From Lonicera japonica (Eukaryota > Streptophyta > Magnoliopsida > Dipsacales > Caprifoliaceae), in NCBI GenBank assembly GCA_021464415.1, contig CM038467.1, positions 22,352,011 through 22,416,010 on the forward strand: a stretch of DNA of 64,000 nt. The letters are read 5' to 3'. Numbering within the stretch: the stretch's first letter is position 1; every line of letters begins with the position of its first letter. The notes beneath the pieces were generated by a model that did no database searches, was not told the origin of the DNA, and saw only the letters and a program-made list of their open reading frames with translations. Made by a program: the position numbers and the translations under genes. Below are positions 49,301-60,780 of the stretch, piece after piece.

Positions 49301-52300
49301 TTAAAGTTTTTCGTTCCGACTCCGGAGGTGAATATCTGTCTAAATCCTTTCTTGATTTTCTCAAATCTCAAGGGACCCTTCCTCAGCTTTCTTGCCCCGA
49401 CACCCCTCAACAAAATGGGGTTGCCGAACGCAAACACCGTCATCTTGTTGAAACAGCTCGCACTTTACTTGTCTCGTTATCTGTACCTTCCGTTTTCTGG
49501 GGGGAAGCCATCCATACCTCTGCATTCATCATTAATCGCATTCCCTCTGTGGTCACCGCTAGTATCTCTCCCTTTGAACGCCTTTTTGGTACCAAACCTG
49601 ATTATTCCTCTCTTCGTGTTTTTGGTGCTACCTGTTTTGTGCTCCTTCCTAAACGAGAACGCACAAAACTCACTCCCAAAATGGTCATGTGCGTTTTCTT
49701 AGGGTATGGCGTTCAACAAAAAGAATATCGTTGTTATGATCCTATAACCAAAAGACTCCGTATCTCTAGACATGTCACCTTCTGGGAGAATACCCCATAC
49801 TACACCTTGTCTAAAGATTTCGTATCTTCCCCTACACCTTCCCCACTGGTTGACCCATTCCCTGACATCACTCCCACGGTTTCCTCTCCTCCTCCACCCA
49901 CTCCTTCAACCACCCCTCTCCCTATCCCTGCTTTTACACCCTTACAGGACCCTGTCACTAATCTTGTCTATGGATGTCCACCTACTGCCGACTCTACGTC
50001 CTGTCCTGACTCTCTCTGCCCCGTCGACGGTCCTGTACCACGCCCGTCTCGCCATCGTCGCCCACCAGTCAGGCTATCAGATTATCATTGTTTTCTCTCT
50101 GCCATGCTGTCACTCCATGAACCCACTTCCTACCGCACTGCCTCTTCAGATCCCCTTTGGCAACAGGCTATGGATGAAGAACTTACTGCACTCCAACAAA
50201 CCAATACGTGGGATTTTACCCCATTACCTTCCAGTCATTCTGTTGTTGGTTGCAAATGGGTTTACAAGATTAAAACTAAGGCTGATAGTTCTGTTGATCG
50301 CTACAAAGCTCGTCTAGTTGCTAAAGGCTTTACTCAAGAGTATGGTATTGATTATGAGAAAACTTTTGCTCCTGTCGCCCGTATGACTACTGTTCGAACC
50401 TTGATTTTCGTTGCCTCTATTCGCCGGTGGAAGATTCATCAAATGGATGTCAAGAACGCCTTTCTTCATGGTGATCTCTCTGCAGTGGTTTACATGCAAC
50501 CTCCCCCTGGCCTCTCTCACCCCCCCAGGCATGTGTGCAAACTACGACGTGCTCTCTATGGTCTCAAACAAGCACCCCGAGCCTGGTTTGAAAAGTTCTC
50601 TACTGCTATTCTTCACTATGGATTTTCTCAGAGTACATATGATTCGGCTATGTTCACCTCTTCATCCTCACTCGGCATTGTTGTTCTTCTGATATATGTT
50701 GATGATATGATTATTACTGGGGATGATTTGGACGGTATAACTCGACTAAAAAAATATCTATGCTCATGCTTTGAAATGAAAGATTTGGGTACTCTTCGCT
50801 ACTTCTTGGGCATTGAGGTTGATCATTCTTCTACATGATACTTCCTTTCTCAGGTGAAATATGCTTCTGATATTGTCAACCGAGCTGGCCTCATAGACAC
50901 CAAGGTTGCAGACACTCCGCTTGAAATGAATACCAAATTTTCTCTTTTAGATGGCACTCATCTCGCTAATCCTACATTATACCGACAGCTTGTGGGTAGT
51001 CTCAACTATCTCACCATCACCAGGCCGGATATCAGCTATGCTGTCCACATTGTGAGTCATTTCATGTCTGCACCTCGTTCTGTCCACTTTGCTGCTGTCC
51101 TTCGTATCATAAGATACATAAAAGGGACTATGTACCAAGGCCTACATTTCTCCTCAGACTCTACTCTTACACTAAAAGGGTACTCTGATTCTGATTGGGC
51201 CGGTGATCTTACTGATCGACGATCCACCACCGACTTCTGCATTTTCCTGGGAATCTCTCTTATTTCGTGGAAAAGTAAGAAACAAACTGTTGTTGCTCGA
51301 TCCAGTGCTGAGGCTGAATACCGTGCTCTCGCCCATACTACCGCCGAAATTGTTTGGCTTCGCTGGCTCCTCCAAGATATGGGAATCTCCATTCCGGATC
51401 CCACACCACTGTTTTGTGACAATCGCAGTGCTATCCAAATCGCCCACAACGATGTTTTTCATGAGCGCACCAAACATATTGAAGTAGACTGTCACTTTAC
51501 TCGTCATCATCTATCTCAAGGCCACATTCAGCTCCCTCACATCTCTACCGCTCTTCAACCCGCTGATCTTTTCACCAAATCTCATGTGACTGCTCGCTTT
51601 CGATTTCTGGTGTCCAAGCTCCGCATGCTTCCAAGTCATCCAGAGCTTGAGGGGGGGTGTTAAAAGAGATTCCTCCCTATGCTCTTGTTCCCTTATTCCC
51701 CTCTCTATGCACTTTAACTACTTTAATTATGTAATGGTATTTATTATGTTTATTCTTTAAATTCCTTTAATTATGTAATTGTTCTCATTGTGTTTGTTTT
51801 CTTTTCTCTAATTTTCCAGTATATATAGATGTTCCTCAACTGTAAGAATTACAACATATAGAAGAAATAATACACAGAATACATACATTTTTCTTTTATT
51901 TCTCTCTTTTTCTGAATTTATCATGTTGCACCTATTTTGCTTTTCTAGTTAGTAATACAAGATTGACATGTCATCGAGGGCGGAACTAGAATCTAGCAAA
52001 GTAGATTTCAGTACAACTCGGCAACAAAAAATATACTATTAATTACTGAAAAATATAATAAATTGCTCCCAGGCCACTCTAGCCCGACCCTCTGTTAAAT
52101 TATGAGTCCACTCTTGCATGTGGTGTTACCTATTGTTTACATATGCATGATGTAGGATTTTATTGTCAAGCAAATTTTACTTCCGAAAAAACAAATTAGA
52201 ACTGCTGAAGTATATGGTACAATTAATGACCTTTAAAGCGTATGGTACAACTAGAAGATGATTAGAATCACCCAAGGAATAAATTTACGTACCTCAAGAT

Positions 52301-55300
52301 GATCACCAGTGTTGACAAGAAAAGAGTTGGGGAGGGCATTGGCATTGATCCATTTACCCTTGTGCAGCAATTGTAGGCCTCCACCTTGGTTCTCCATAAG
52401 CAGGGTCAAGAGACCATGATCGGAATGGGGTGGCATCCCCATTGCTAGCTCAGGCTGTGGGCATGGTGGGTACAGATTGCCTATGAATATCTGTAAACCA
52501 TCTTTTTCAAAATCCAAGGCCTTTTCCATATAGGATTCTCCCAGTCCAAGGCTCTCCGACACCCCTCTCAATAATTCTCTTGCTAATTTTCGGGTCCTTT
52601 TACAATACTCTAACGATACATCACTTCAAAAATTGACCAAGAGTTAATAACTATTCCGTCAATCTTAAATTGATAATCATATTTCCTTTTTGGGATATGA
52701 TCAACCTATCAAATCCCACAAAGGAAAAAAGGTATTATTATTGATCATTAATTATGTAAATTTTCCCTCAAAAAAAATAAAATTATGTAACAATCAAAGT
52801 GAGCACAAATTAGAGCTGTCAAAAATTCAAAATAAATAACTGCTCCTCTCGTCTCTTAAACTAAGACTTTACCATTCTTTAATGTCCCCAATTAAGAAAT
52901 GTTCCAAATTTCAGGACGTGTTTTGCTCTTATTGTACATAGATTTATACTGAAATTATGTATATAACCTTATAAAAGTATGAAAATCAAACATGCCCTTG
53001 TCTAAAACAATGACTTTTATTTTAAGACCCAGGAAGAAGTAGGTCTCTCTCTTTCTCTTTGATAGTTTCCTACTAGGATATTTAGGTTTAAGGGATCTAC
53101 TGATGTAACCAAACCTCTTGGCCTAGTGGTATAAGATTGCCATTGAGACAACCTTGGGCGTTGTCAAAATAATGCTTGACCAGCGGCAGCCACAAACCGC
53201 GAACAAAGATTAATCGAGGTGCGCGAAAGATAGCCTAAACATTCCGTGATAGACCAAAAAGAAAAGGGAACTACTGATGTCACATATATTTTACTCGTAG
53301 AATCACGTACATGAAATGCAATAATTAAAATGTTCCAACTTTGTCGTCAAGTGGACCATACTAATTTTTTTTGGTGTCTAAGTGGACCATACTAATAGTT
53401 TTTGAAAGTTGATATTGATAGGTAAATTTGTTTATTTTTTGGTACAAAAAGTTGGATAACTACCGTACATATATATATATATATCCTGATATCCGCAATG
53501 AAGCATTGAACCTTTCGCTACGAAACAAACCAAAGTGGGATGAGTCGTGCTTTTTTATTCCCCAAGTAATGGCAAAGTCCAAATCAAACTTTGATATATA
53601 TATATATATATGTGGTCATGCATAACCCTTTTTGGTATCTAGCCCCTCGTGGGCTGTCCACGCCCACAACCTTCAATTATTTGAATACTAGTCAAACATC
53701 CATTCCCAGATGAAGACTGTATACGTAATATTTATATAATATATACAATTGTTGCATTTGAATTTCATTTTCATTTGAGTTTATAGTAAATTTTTTGCAA
53801 GAAACTGAGTGTAACACCAGCGTATAAATGATTTTCACTCAAACTTGGAGGTGTCAAGTTCGTACTTTTGCCTCCTTCCGCAACGTATGAATATACCTGA
53901 AACCGGTGGGTTTATTGGGAAAGTGAAAGTGCGGATGCACCAAGACCTTTAGAAAATCCCTCCAAAAGAAGACTTTCTCTTTGGTAGCATTGAAGCTGGT
54001 GCCGCACCTGATCGGATCCAATACATCTTTCCCTTCAAATTCCAGCTTCTCCTCGTCCGTCAGATTGAAAAATTCTTCGACCCCGTTAATCACCTTCTTC
54101 ATCAAATCCTCCGGTATATCATGATTCACTACCTGACCAATAATGCCCATTCAACAATATACACACGCAACACCCACCATGCATGTGTGTAATCACAAAT
54201 CAACTTTTCTATGTGAAATCAAACAGTACTCGGCTGATCAAATAAAAATATTTTAGTCAAAATTAATGAAAATATTTAAGGTTGAATTTGTTGTAAAGAT
54301 TATTAGAGCTTTGATCATCCAATAAGTACATTAGTGGCATGATCTTATATTCTGATTTACACGACTTGAATTTTCCGGTGCGGAACTTAACCATCCAACT
54401 ACTCTAAGTTTTTGTTCGGTTCGAGTTTTGAAAATGGAATGGGCATCTTAAATTCCTGAAAAACTTTTCTCCTAGCAACTAGAATTCCTTGCTAATGTTT
54501 GGTTCATACAGGAATTCTTCTTTCCTTGAACGTTGTATTACTTCTATATATTTGGTTCAAACGTGAATACGAGTAAAATATGCATGAATTATCAAAATAT
54601 TCTTCATTTTATAAAATTAAAAGACAAGTCTTAACAATTTTACAAAAAAAAAATTTGTTTTATTGTTAAGAACCGTGAAAAGTCATTTTATGTATTTAAT
54701 AATAATAAAAAGAGAGTTCAATAACAAAAAATACTTTTTTTCCTTTTCAAGAAAATATAAATGAAAAATAAAATAAAACTTTTCTTGGTAAGTTGAAGTG
54801 ATATTTTGGTCTTAATATATAATCTTAGAAGAAAACTAAAAGGGAATGATTAGAGTAATCATTTATTCCCATCTATACATTTAAGAAGGAGAACTTTGAA
54901 ATAATACTTCATTCCTAAAATGATTTACTCCTAGCACAAATCCCAAATCAAATATCGAAATCCTTCTAGAATGAAACATATCAATCCAAAAATGATTTAA
55001 AACTCGAACTACACGAGTCTTAAAAGTAATGATCTAAACGGTTGATTTTAAATTGGACTATTTATATTATTGTTATTATTTTGTTCTATTTAATAAAGTA
55101 CACGTTTAAAGGGATATACTTCCTCTAGTAATAACTCAAATTTGAGCCATTCAATTAAAAATCAACAATTTAATCGCTAGATTAATTTATGATAACAATC
55201 GCTTTACACAAGCCCGTCCAGAATTTACAATCTCAACATATAGAATCGTACACTTTAAACAGTTGAACTTTCACCACTAAGGCCATCTCCAATCTACTTG

Positions 55301-56182
55301 GTATTATTATAGTGTAAATATGACATAATACCATATACATTTGAAATTGAGCTGCAACGCGTAGGGTAAAATTAGGCCACTTCAGCACCACACGACACAT
55401 TGAATGTCGCGCGTGCCACGTAATCACTATCCCCGTGAAATTGAAATTAGCCACGACATTCAAAGCAAGCCGCACGATATTCTAAATGTCGTGTGAGACA
55501 GCTCCATAAGCCACACGACATTCTGAATGTCGTGGGAGACAATTAGATGGAATGAATGTCGTGGGGAAGATATGCTAAGCGTATGGTAACTTTACCATTT
55601 CGCTACAATTTTACACTACAATAATAATATTTAACCAGCCGAGTGCATCTACAAAAATGCCAAATATGCCTTATTAACATGTGCATTGGAGATGGCCTAA
55701 CTCCAATGTATATATTTTCTTTTAATTAATTACAACATCAGTGAATCGAATTTTTGACCCTGTCTTTTCAATTTCTATGTCGGCCGGTATTCTTACCGTG
55801 CTACAAGACTAATAGTAACTCTGATATGTATATATATATATATATATTCATGATATGTCTCCAGCAAATAAAAGAATAATTTAAGTGAAGTGAGAGCATG
55901 TACCATGAAGAAGCCCCAATCTTGACAGGCTTTGCCGAGGTCGTGGACGGCTTTGGAGCGTTGATCAGGAGAGGAAGAGGTGAGCATCGAAAAATCGATG
56001 ATGGGGATTGAGTCATCATCGTTTGGGTCGGAAGCTAGAAATTGTTCATGCCGAGGATTAGTGGAGTAGGTGTAGTTGGAAGGGATAGAGTTGAGTCCAG
56101 GTGATTCAGCTACTGCTTTTATGTTTTTCATTCTGTGTGGTCGTGAAGAAATTCCCATAACACTAGTCACTGTTGCTGCCAT
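46377..56182 (-). CDS. 2-oxoglutarate/Fe(II)-dependent dioxygenase (2-ODD, DOXC type), 4 exons
   Basis: Exons are 55904-56182, 53897-54132, 52293-52623 and 46377-46616. Junctions ATG|GTACAT..CAG|GTAGTG, AG|GTATAT..AAG|TGATG and GAG|GTACGT..ACAG|ATATTC give an uninterrupted 361-aa protein, normal for the family. The N-terminal DIOX_N domain has IPIIDFSML and DWGFFMVVNHDIP. The catalytic double-stranded beta-helix has iron ligands His238 and Asp240 (PPHSDHGLLTLL) and His294 (VVHRAVVNN), and the 2-oxoglutarate-binding RISLA (Arg304, Ser306). The ending LQQGNQLDGKSCLDRVR resembles the 2-ODD19-like/DMR6-like branch. The family oxidises small molecules such as flavonoids, hormones and alkaloids in the cytosol; the substrate is not predictable. 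Intron 3 (46617-52292) is swollen by a copia element in the opposite orientation. Confidence 0.93.
46640..46735 (+). repeat. possible tRNA-derived SINE fragment in dioxygenase intron 3
   Basis: The segment TTGCAGTTCAATGGTTAGTA followed by CTGCACCATCTC and GAGGTTGCAG has a tRNA-like arrangement. The copia element at 46736 abuts its right end, so it may be cut short there. The call rests only on this resemblance. Confidence 0.3.
46736..51923 (+). mobile_element. nearly intact Ty1/copia retrotransposon in a dioxygenase intron
   Basis: The LTRs are 46736-47003 (268 bp) and 51658-51923 (266 bp), beginning TGTTAAAAGAGATTCC and ending GAATTTATCA. They differ by about two substitutions and a 2-bp indel. 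TGTTG flanks both sides (46731-46735 and 51924-51928), a perfect 5-bp TSD. The PBS TGGTATCAGAGAAAG follows the 5' LTR directly, and a GAGGGGGGG polypurine tract ends the interior. One gag-pol frame (47632-51663) fills the interior apart from a leader of about 630 bp. It lies antisense to the host dioxygenase gene and inside its last intron. Confidence 0.96.
47632..51663 (+). pseudogene. copia gag-pol polyprotein with two nonsense codons
   Basis: One frame of 1344 codons is cut by TAG at 47971-47973 (codon 114, in gag) and TGA at 50836-50838 (codon 1069, between RT and RNase H). Domains in order: gag (LDGTNYSHWSMLFRNFLKGK), CCHC zinc knuckle CNYCKEFGHTVKYC (codon 254), aspartic protease FLDSGASNHMT (codon 341), GAG-pre-integrase HSRLGH and CIACKLAKQ, integrase with catalytic D-D-E (HSDIWGP, FRSDSGGEY, NGVAERKHR), RT with KARLVAKGFTQ, MDVKNAFLHGDL and YVDDM (codon 1022), and RNase H with SDSDWAG, SSAEAEYRAL, CDNRSA and ADLFTKS. 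Order PR-IN-RT-RH is diagnostic of Ty1/copia. The stops look like single transitions or transversions, and no frameshift was found. The element cannot make full polyprotein as it stands. Confidence 0.95.
51929..52292. other. remainder of dioxygenase intron 3
   Basis: Between the copia TSD and the donor of exon 3 the intron sequence is AT-rich, with no ORF or repeat that I can name. A GAGGGCGGAACTAGAATC segment near 51978 resembles the ends of plant hAT elements but lacks a partner. Confidence 0.4.
53110..53270 (+). repeat. dispersed repeat, SINE-like, copy 2, in dioxygenase intron 2
   Basis: CTTGGCCTAGTGGTATAAGA near 53118 resembles a tRNA box A. Downstream blocks TTGTCAAAATAATGCTTGAC, CAGCGGCAGCCAC and GCGCGAAAG match copy 1 at about 6479-6575. 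The head-plus-body layout points to a tRNA-derived SINE family with at least two copies in the window, both in introns. Confidence 0.5.
54405..55022. mobile_element. possible MITE in dioxygenase intron 1
   Basis: GTTCGAGTTTT occurs in inverted orientation near 54417 and 55010, next to similar TGGAATGG/TGGATTG stretches. The interior is AT-rich with ATTCCT/AGGAAT repeats. No target duplication was identified, so this is tentative. Confidence 0.3.
55281..55697. mobile_element. Harbinger-type MITE with palindrome array, in dioxygenase intron 1
   Basis: It has perfect 13-bp TIRs (GGCCATCTCCAAT) flanked by TAA on both sides (55278-55280 and 55698-55700) and is 417 bp long. The interior holds palindromes built from ACGACATTC and GAATGTCGT at about 55391-55411, 55451-55498 and 55512-55536, plus a half unit near 55554. 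It has no coding potential. Confidence 0.82.
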
Positions 56183-58024
56183 TTTAGAGAGAGTGAAGAG
56201 TTTTACAGGGCTTTGCTATAACTATGCTCTGCTTTTCTATCTTTATTTATTGACTTGCCGTGTGTTTGGAAACTCAATTTCGAGTTCCAAAATTAAATAA
56301 ATTATTTTTTCTTTTAATTTTAATTGTAATTTTAAAGTTTGAAATTGAGTTATTGTAATATCTTGTGTATTACTTAATATGCTTTTGTTAACCCAACATA
56401 CCACCCCATCACTTAAATTATTTTGTAACCTCTCACAAAAATTAAATGCTTTTTACAATCATTTCTATTTTGTTATTGGACGGAACCACAAATTGAATCT
56501 ATATTTTCCTTACCTTCTCTAATTAATAATTTACTTTCATTTTTGTAACATAATCAACATATCAAAAATTCTTGATAGAAGATAAGATTTGTTTTGAGCA
56601 TTGATTATAATAAAGTTAGTGCATCCTTAAAAAGATGTAAAAGTAAAATATGGATTCTAAAAGTGATAGTTTTATTTAAAGTGTGTATCTTTTTGATGGG
56701 GTGATGTTATATGCATCCCTATTTTGTAGCCAAAACACCACATAATTAAGGTGTTGAAGGTGTTTTGGCTACATAATTAGAGGATATTTGATTCGGTGGC
56801 AAGTTGCCGACTTGAAGATTCACATTCGGTGACAGTTTACCAAATCAAATGTTCAATTTTGATAGCAAGGAGAGTACATATGTAACCCTAAAAACCCTTA
56901 AATTATTGGTTTTGTTTCCAATTGATTCCTTAAACTATCTAATGAGTAGTTTGAGCTAGACCTGGCAGAATCATGCGTTACACGATAATACGATACGAAT
57001 TGACACGAAGTTATAAATTAATGGGTGGACCCCTAACGAATTCGGATTGTTATTGAGTTAACCCCTTTGACACGAAATGATAAAGGAATGTTTACAGGTT
57101 TACTTTTAACGAATTCGGGTCACCTATTAGACCCGTTAATTATTAATTTTTTTTAATAAAACTAATTTTTTTTAATAAAACTATTGTTTATTAAATGAAC
57201 AAATGATTTGTACTTATTTTAATATGCGTACATGTTTATTCCTACTTTTTAGTAGTTTTAGTTATTTGCTCATCTTATTCTATTGAAAAAATATATAATT
57301 TTTTTATTATTTTTTTTAAAATTATTTCCCTAATAGATACTATTAGGTCGTGTCGTATTACACGATAACAAAATGAGTCGTTTACGAAACTCACCAGATA
57401 GTTTATCGGGTCGTATTCAAGTGGTAGCAAAATTTACACGAATTCGTTATAATCCGACATGAAGCCAACACGAACCAACCCATTCACAGGTCTTTAATCC
57501 CCGAAACTATTTAAATCCAACCAAATAAGCCCTTCTGTTAAGTTGCCATCAAATTAAATTTTGATGGAAATAAGCATGTAAGAGGCATATACCTCATTTT
57601 TAAGGATATCTTGATATTCAGCCTAAAAAACCCTCAAAATATATAAATTTGGACCTTCTTTTTAATATAGTAATACTTGAGCATATAAAAATATGAACTC
57701 TTAATTTGTAAATATGAAAATTTATCAAAATATATAAAAATAACCTCAAAATATATAAATCTATAAAATACATAATTATATAAACAGTAGACCATTTTTT
57801 AATAGCAAATTATTATATGGCCCAGAATTTTCACTAATTGTATACTCAGACCCACATGATTTGTGTAATTAGTGAATAACCCATATTTTTGTTTTTGGCC
57901 CAAATAACTTAATTATTTTAATTCAAAGTTTTTATTATTATATCGTTTTAAATGACATGTATGTCCTTTCTTGATTGTTAGGGTAGAATCTATTTGGTTG
58001 TTACAACGTGTGTATCATCTATCC
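56183..58024. other. dioxygenase promoter side and spacer
   Basis: The first part upstream of the dioxygenase ATG (56182) should be its leader and promoter; no specific box is convincing. A possible hAT-like element lies at 56958-57493. No other gene. Confidence 0.5.
56958..57493. mobile_element. possible hAT-like element
   Basis: The ends AGACCTGGCAGAAT and, reverse-complemented, AGACCTGTGAATGG are similar. The interior repeats ACACGAA/ACACGATAA and CGGGTC-type motifs near both ends, like hAT subterminal arrays. No 8-bp duplication was found, so it may be old or truncated. Confidence 0.45.
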
Positions 58025-59093
58025 TAAATTTAAGGGTGATTTTATTTCTATCCACCAAATTTTGTAGTTAATTCACATTGTTAAGTTAATCCGCATTACA
58101 TATTAAGTTAATCCGCGAGGTGGATGAACTGATAAAAAAATATTATGAATTTAATTTTATAAATATTATTTTAAATAATAATTTAATATGGAAATATCTA
58201 CTAAATTAATAAGTATAACCACTTTAAAAATTTAGATGGGTAAATTTTAATTAACTTTGCAGTAAAATAACAAAAACAAAATTTAACCTCTTTCCCCTTA
58301 CGGTTTTAACGATTCTCCCAGTGTCTCTTCTTCTTCTTCTTCATCCTATCACAAACCCTAGATTAGTTTCATATTCTTTAAATCACCAAATCTGTATTCC
58401 AACCTTAGAAACCCACACCCACAATTTCGAAAATCTTGAACTAATTTGGTTTTTGTATTATGTAAGTCTAACTCATAATACGGAAGAATAAAAATTTAAA
58501 TTATACCAAGTTTCTTATATCATGTCTAACTTTCAGACTAAATAATTATATTATTAATTATAATGTTGGGGGTTCCAAAAGATTAATGAATAAAAAAATT
58601 GTAAATTACTAGACAAGGTCTATTTGCAACGCAAGCTGGAAAAGTTGGTTATTCCCTCTTATATATGTATAATACACACTATATATAATTGGTCATTCTT
58701 TCACTCTGTTTTCGTGTGTGTGTGTGAGAGAGAGATAGAGAATGGCGTCTATTCGATCAACACAAGTGCAGAAGTAACCATAAACCGTTCAAACTTTTTT
58801 AAACGTAAAGATGAATTTAATTAAAAGGAATTATATTTAGATTAAGAATGTTAATTAGAAGGAATTATATTTAGATTAGGAAAGTTAATTAAAAGGAATT
58901 ATATTTAGATTATGAATGTTAATAAAAAAGGAATCTAAAGTTATACAATTATAATTTAATTAAAATTGGTGGATATACTAATCAATTTTAAAAAGGGTAA
59001 TTTTGTGAAACTTCATTTAAAATTTTCATAATTTAAGGGTGGATTAACTGCAAGATTTGGTAGATAGAAACAAAATCACCCAAATTTAAGCCG
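58025..59093. mobile_element. Mutator-like element with long TIRs, candidate Pack-MULE
   Basis: About 55 bp at the left end (TAAATTTAAGGGTGATTTT, then TTTCTATCCACCAAAT) is repeated in inverted orientation at the right end (TTAAATTTGGGTGATTTT, then TTTCTATCTACCAAAT). The flanks TCATCTATCC (58015-58024) and TCATTTATCC (59094-59103) form a 10-bp TSD with one mismatch. The interior at about 58290-58440 looks like a plant gene leader (CTTCTTCTTCTTCTTC, then CAAACCCTAGATTAG). A triplicated unit of about 36 bp lies at 58818-58935. No transposase. Confidence 0.65.
58818..58935 (+). repeat. threefold tandem repeat, about 36-40-bp unit
   Basis: Three copies of GGAATTATATTTAGATTA followed by a variable AGAATGTTAATTA-type segment start at about 58828, 58860 and 58897. 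They lie inside the Mutator-like candidate. Confidence 0.8.
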
Positions 59094-59103
59094 TCATTTA
59101 TCC

Positions 59104-60117
59104 TTCTAACTACTTTTAGAAGCCATATCCATTCACATAAATGTTTATGTCGTCATCCATATCAATTAGTTAGGAACAAATATATTACTACCATTCTATC
59201 TATTATTTTACTTGTGCAGTTCGTTTTCCTCTGTTCTATATGTTTGATTTTTCTCACCTAGTTAAATTGGTGCTTAATTATTGGAGCCTGTCTAATTATA
59301 TGACCCAGGTAATATAGCTATTTATTATATTTTATTTGTAAATTATTCCAATTATATGGGTAAAGGTAATGTAGCATTTATTTATAGTCCCTTTTCAAAA
59401 TTATTATATAATTAATGTTGTATTATGTTGTCATTCTTTATTAGCATGTCATTGAATATTTTATATTTTTCTAGTCGTTTATATCTAGTGTGAGAAATAT
59501 CATGTTATTTTAGAATTTTTTTTCCCACATTAGACTTCTTAATCTAACTCTTTCAGCATTAGATTTTGTAATACGATTACTTCAACATTATATTTTCTTG
59601 TAATATTCATATTCATATTATGACTACATAGTAATACTTTTCACAAATTATGACTATATAATATTTTCATTTGTAATACGAGTATTTATATATTAATATT
59701 ACTGTATTATGACTATTACTATGTAAAACTACTCATCTTATAATAATCATTTTGTAGTTTAGATAACATCCATATTAATGTAATTGCATCAAGATTATGA
59801 AATTAGCCATACTACTGACATTTTTCTTACTTATTAGTATTCATATTTTAATAACTGCAGACATATTTGCAATTCTACCTGTGCCAAGTATTATATGACT
59901 TTTCAAGTAATTTTACTCTAGGGAATCAATATTTATTTGGATTTAGTTTTCCCTTATTTGAATTTCAAAATTCTTGTGATCCTAATAACTAACTCAATAT
60001 AATTTGAGATTATTTTAAGTTATCATTTATTTTTCAAAAAATTGGTAAAAAGGGCAACTTTGGAAAAAAATATATATGAATTAAAAAAAATTAAATAGAA
60101 AAAAGGGGCAATTAAAA
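59104..60117. other. intergenic AT-rich DNA
   Basis: I see no gene, transposon end or structured repeat here, only AT-rich sequence with several poly-A and poly-T runs. Confidence 0.5.
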
Positions 60118-60780
60118 AAAGGGCTTATTAGAGAAAGATTTTCACACTAAAGCCAAGGAATAATTTTTTTTAAATAAAGGGCCTATTTTTTATTTTATTG
60201 ATAATATGACATGTGTCTTTTTTTTCATTATAAAATGACATCCCAACCCTTAAAATAAACTAAAAAATACTAATATGCATTAAAATATGGACTGCAATAT
60301 GAACTTTGCAGTCTATATTTCACTGCAATGTGAACTTTGCAGTCCATATTTTACTGCAATGTGAACTTTGCAGTCGATATTTTTAGTGCAAAGTTCATAT
60401 TGCAGTCCATATTTTACTGCAATATGAACTTTGCAGTCCATATTTTTAGTGCAAAGTTCATATTGCAGTCCATATTTCACTGCAATATGAACTTTGCAGT
60501 CCATATTTTTAGTGCAAAGTTCATATTGCAGTCCATATTTCACTGCAATATGAACTTTGCAGTCCATATTTTTTGTGTAAATTTCATAAAAAGGGATAAT
60601 TTAAGTAATACATAACATGTTTTTATTAATTAAATGATATTTAAATTTATTCAAATACATTCATTTAAAATATAAAACAAAATAGACATCTTACACTAAT
60701 TACCAATTAAAAATAGGCTCTTCATTCAAAAAAATATTATTCATTGGATTTTTGGTAAAAATCAATGTATAATAAGCCAT
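60118..60780. mobile_element. long-inverted-repeat element containing a 63-bp palindromic array
   Basis: Left and right arms of roughly 95 bp are inverted repeats: GGGCTTATTAGAG to about 60215, against the reverse complement of about 60680-60780 (TGGCTTATTATAC). They share AATAATTTTTTTTAAATAAA-like and GGGCCTATTTTT-like blocks. The core is the array at 60290-60600. The long arms suggest a Mutator-like or foldback element. No clear target duplication was found. Confidence 0.55.
60290..60600. repeat. 63-bp tandem array of inverted repeats
   Basis: The unit contains TGCAATATGAACTTTGCAGT, a CCATATTTTTAG linker, and the complementary TGCAAAGTTCATATTGCA. AATATGA recurs at 60421, 60484 and 60547, an exact 63-bp period. 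Because 63 is a multiple of three and the unit is self-complementary, frames are open on both strands (60313-60567 minus, 60337-60615 plus) and encode 21-residue peptide repeats. I regard these as by-products, not genes. Confidence 0.88.

Noticed and set aside
48260..50692. Many ORFs in other frames within the copia gag-pol
   Set aside because: Shadows of the real polyprotein frame, which carries all the conserved motifs.
53115..53190. Possible tRNA gene
   Set aside because: Only a box-A-like stretch is present; no cloverleaf or intact box B can be formed, so a SINE relic fits better.
60313..60615. ORFs on both strands with 21-residue repeats
   Set aside because: Direct result of the 63-bp palindromic array; a coding role is improbable.
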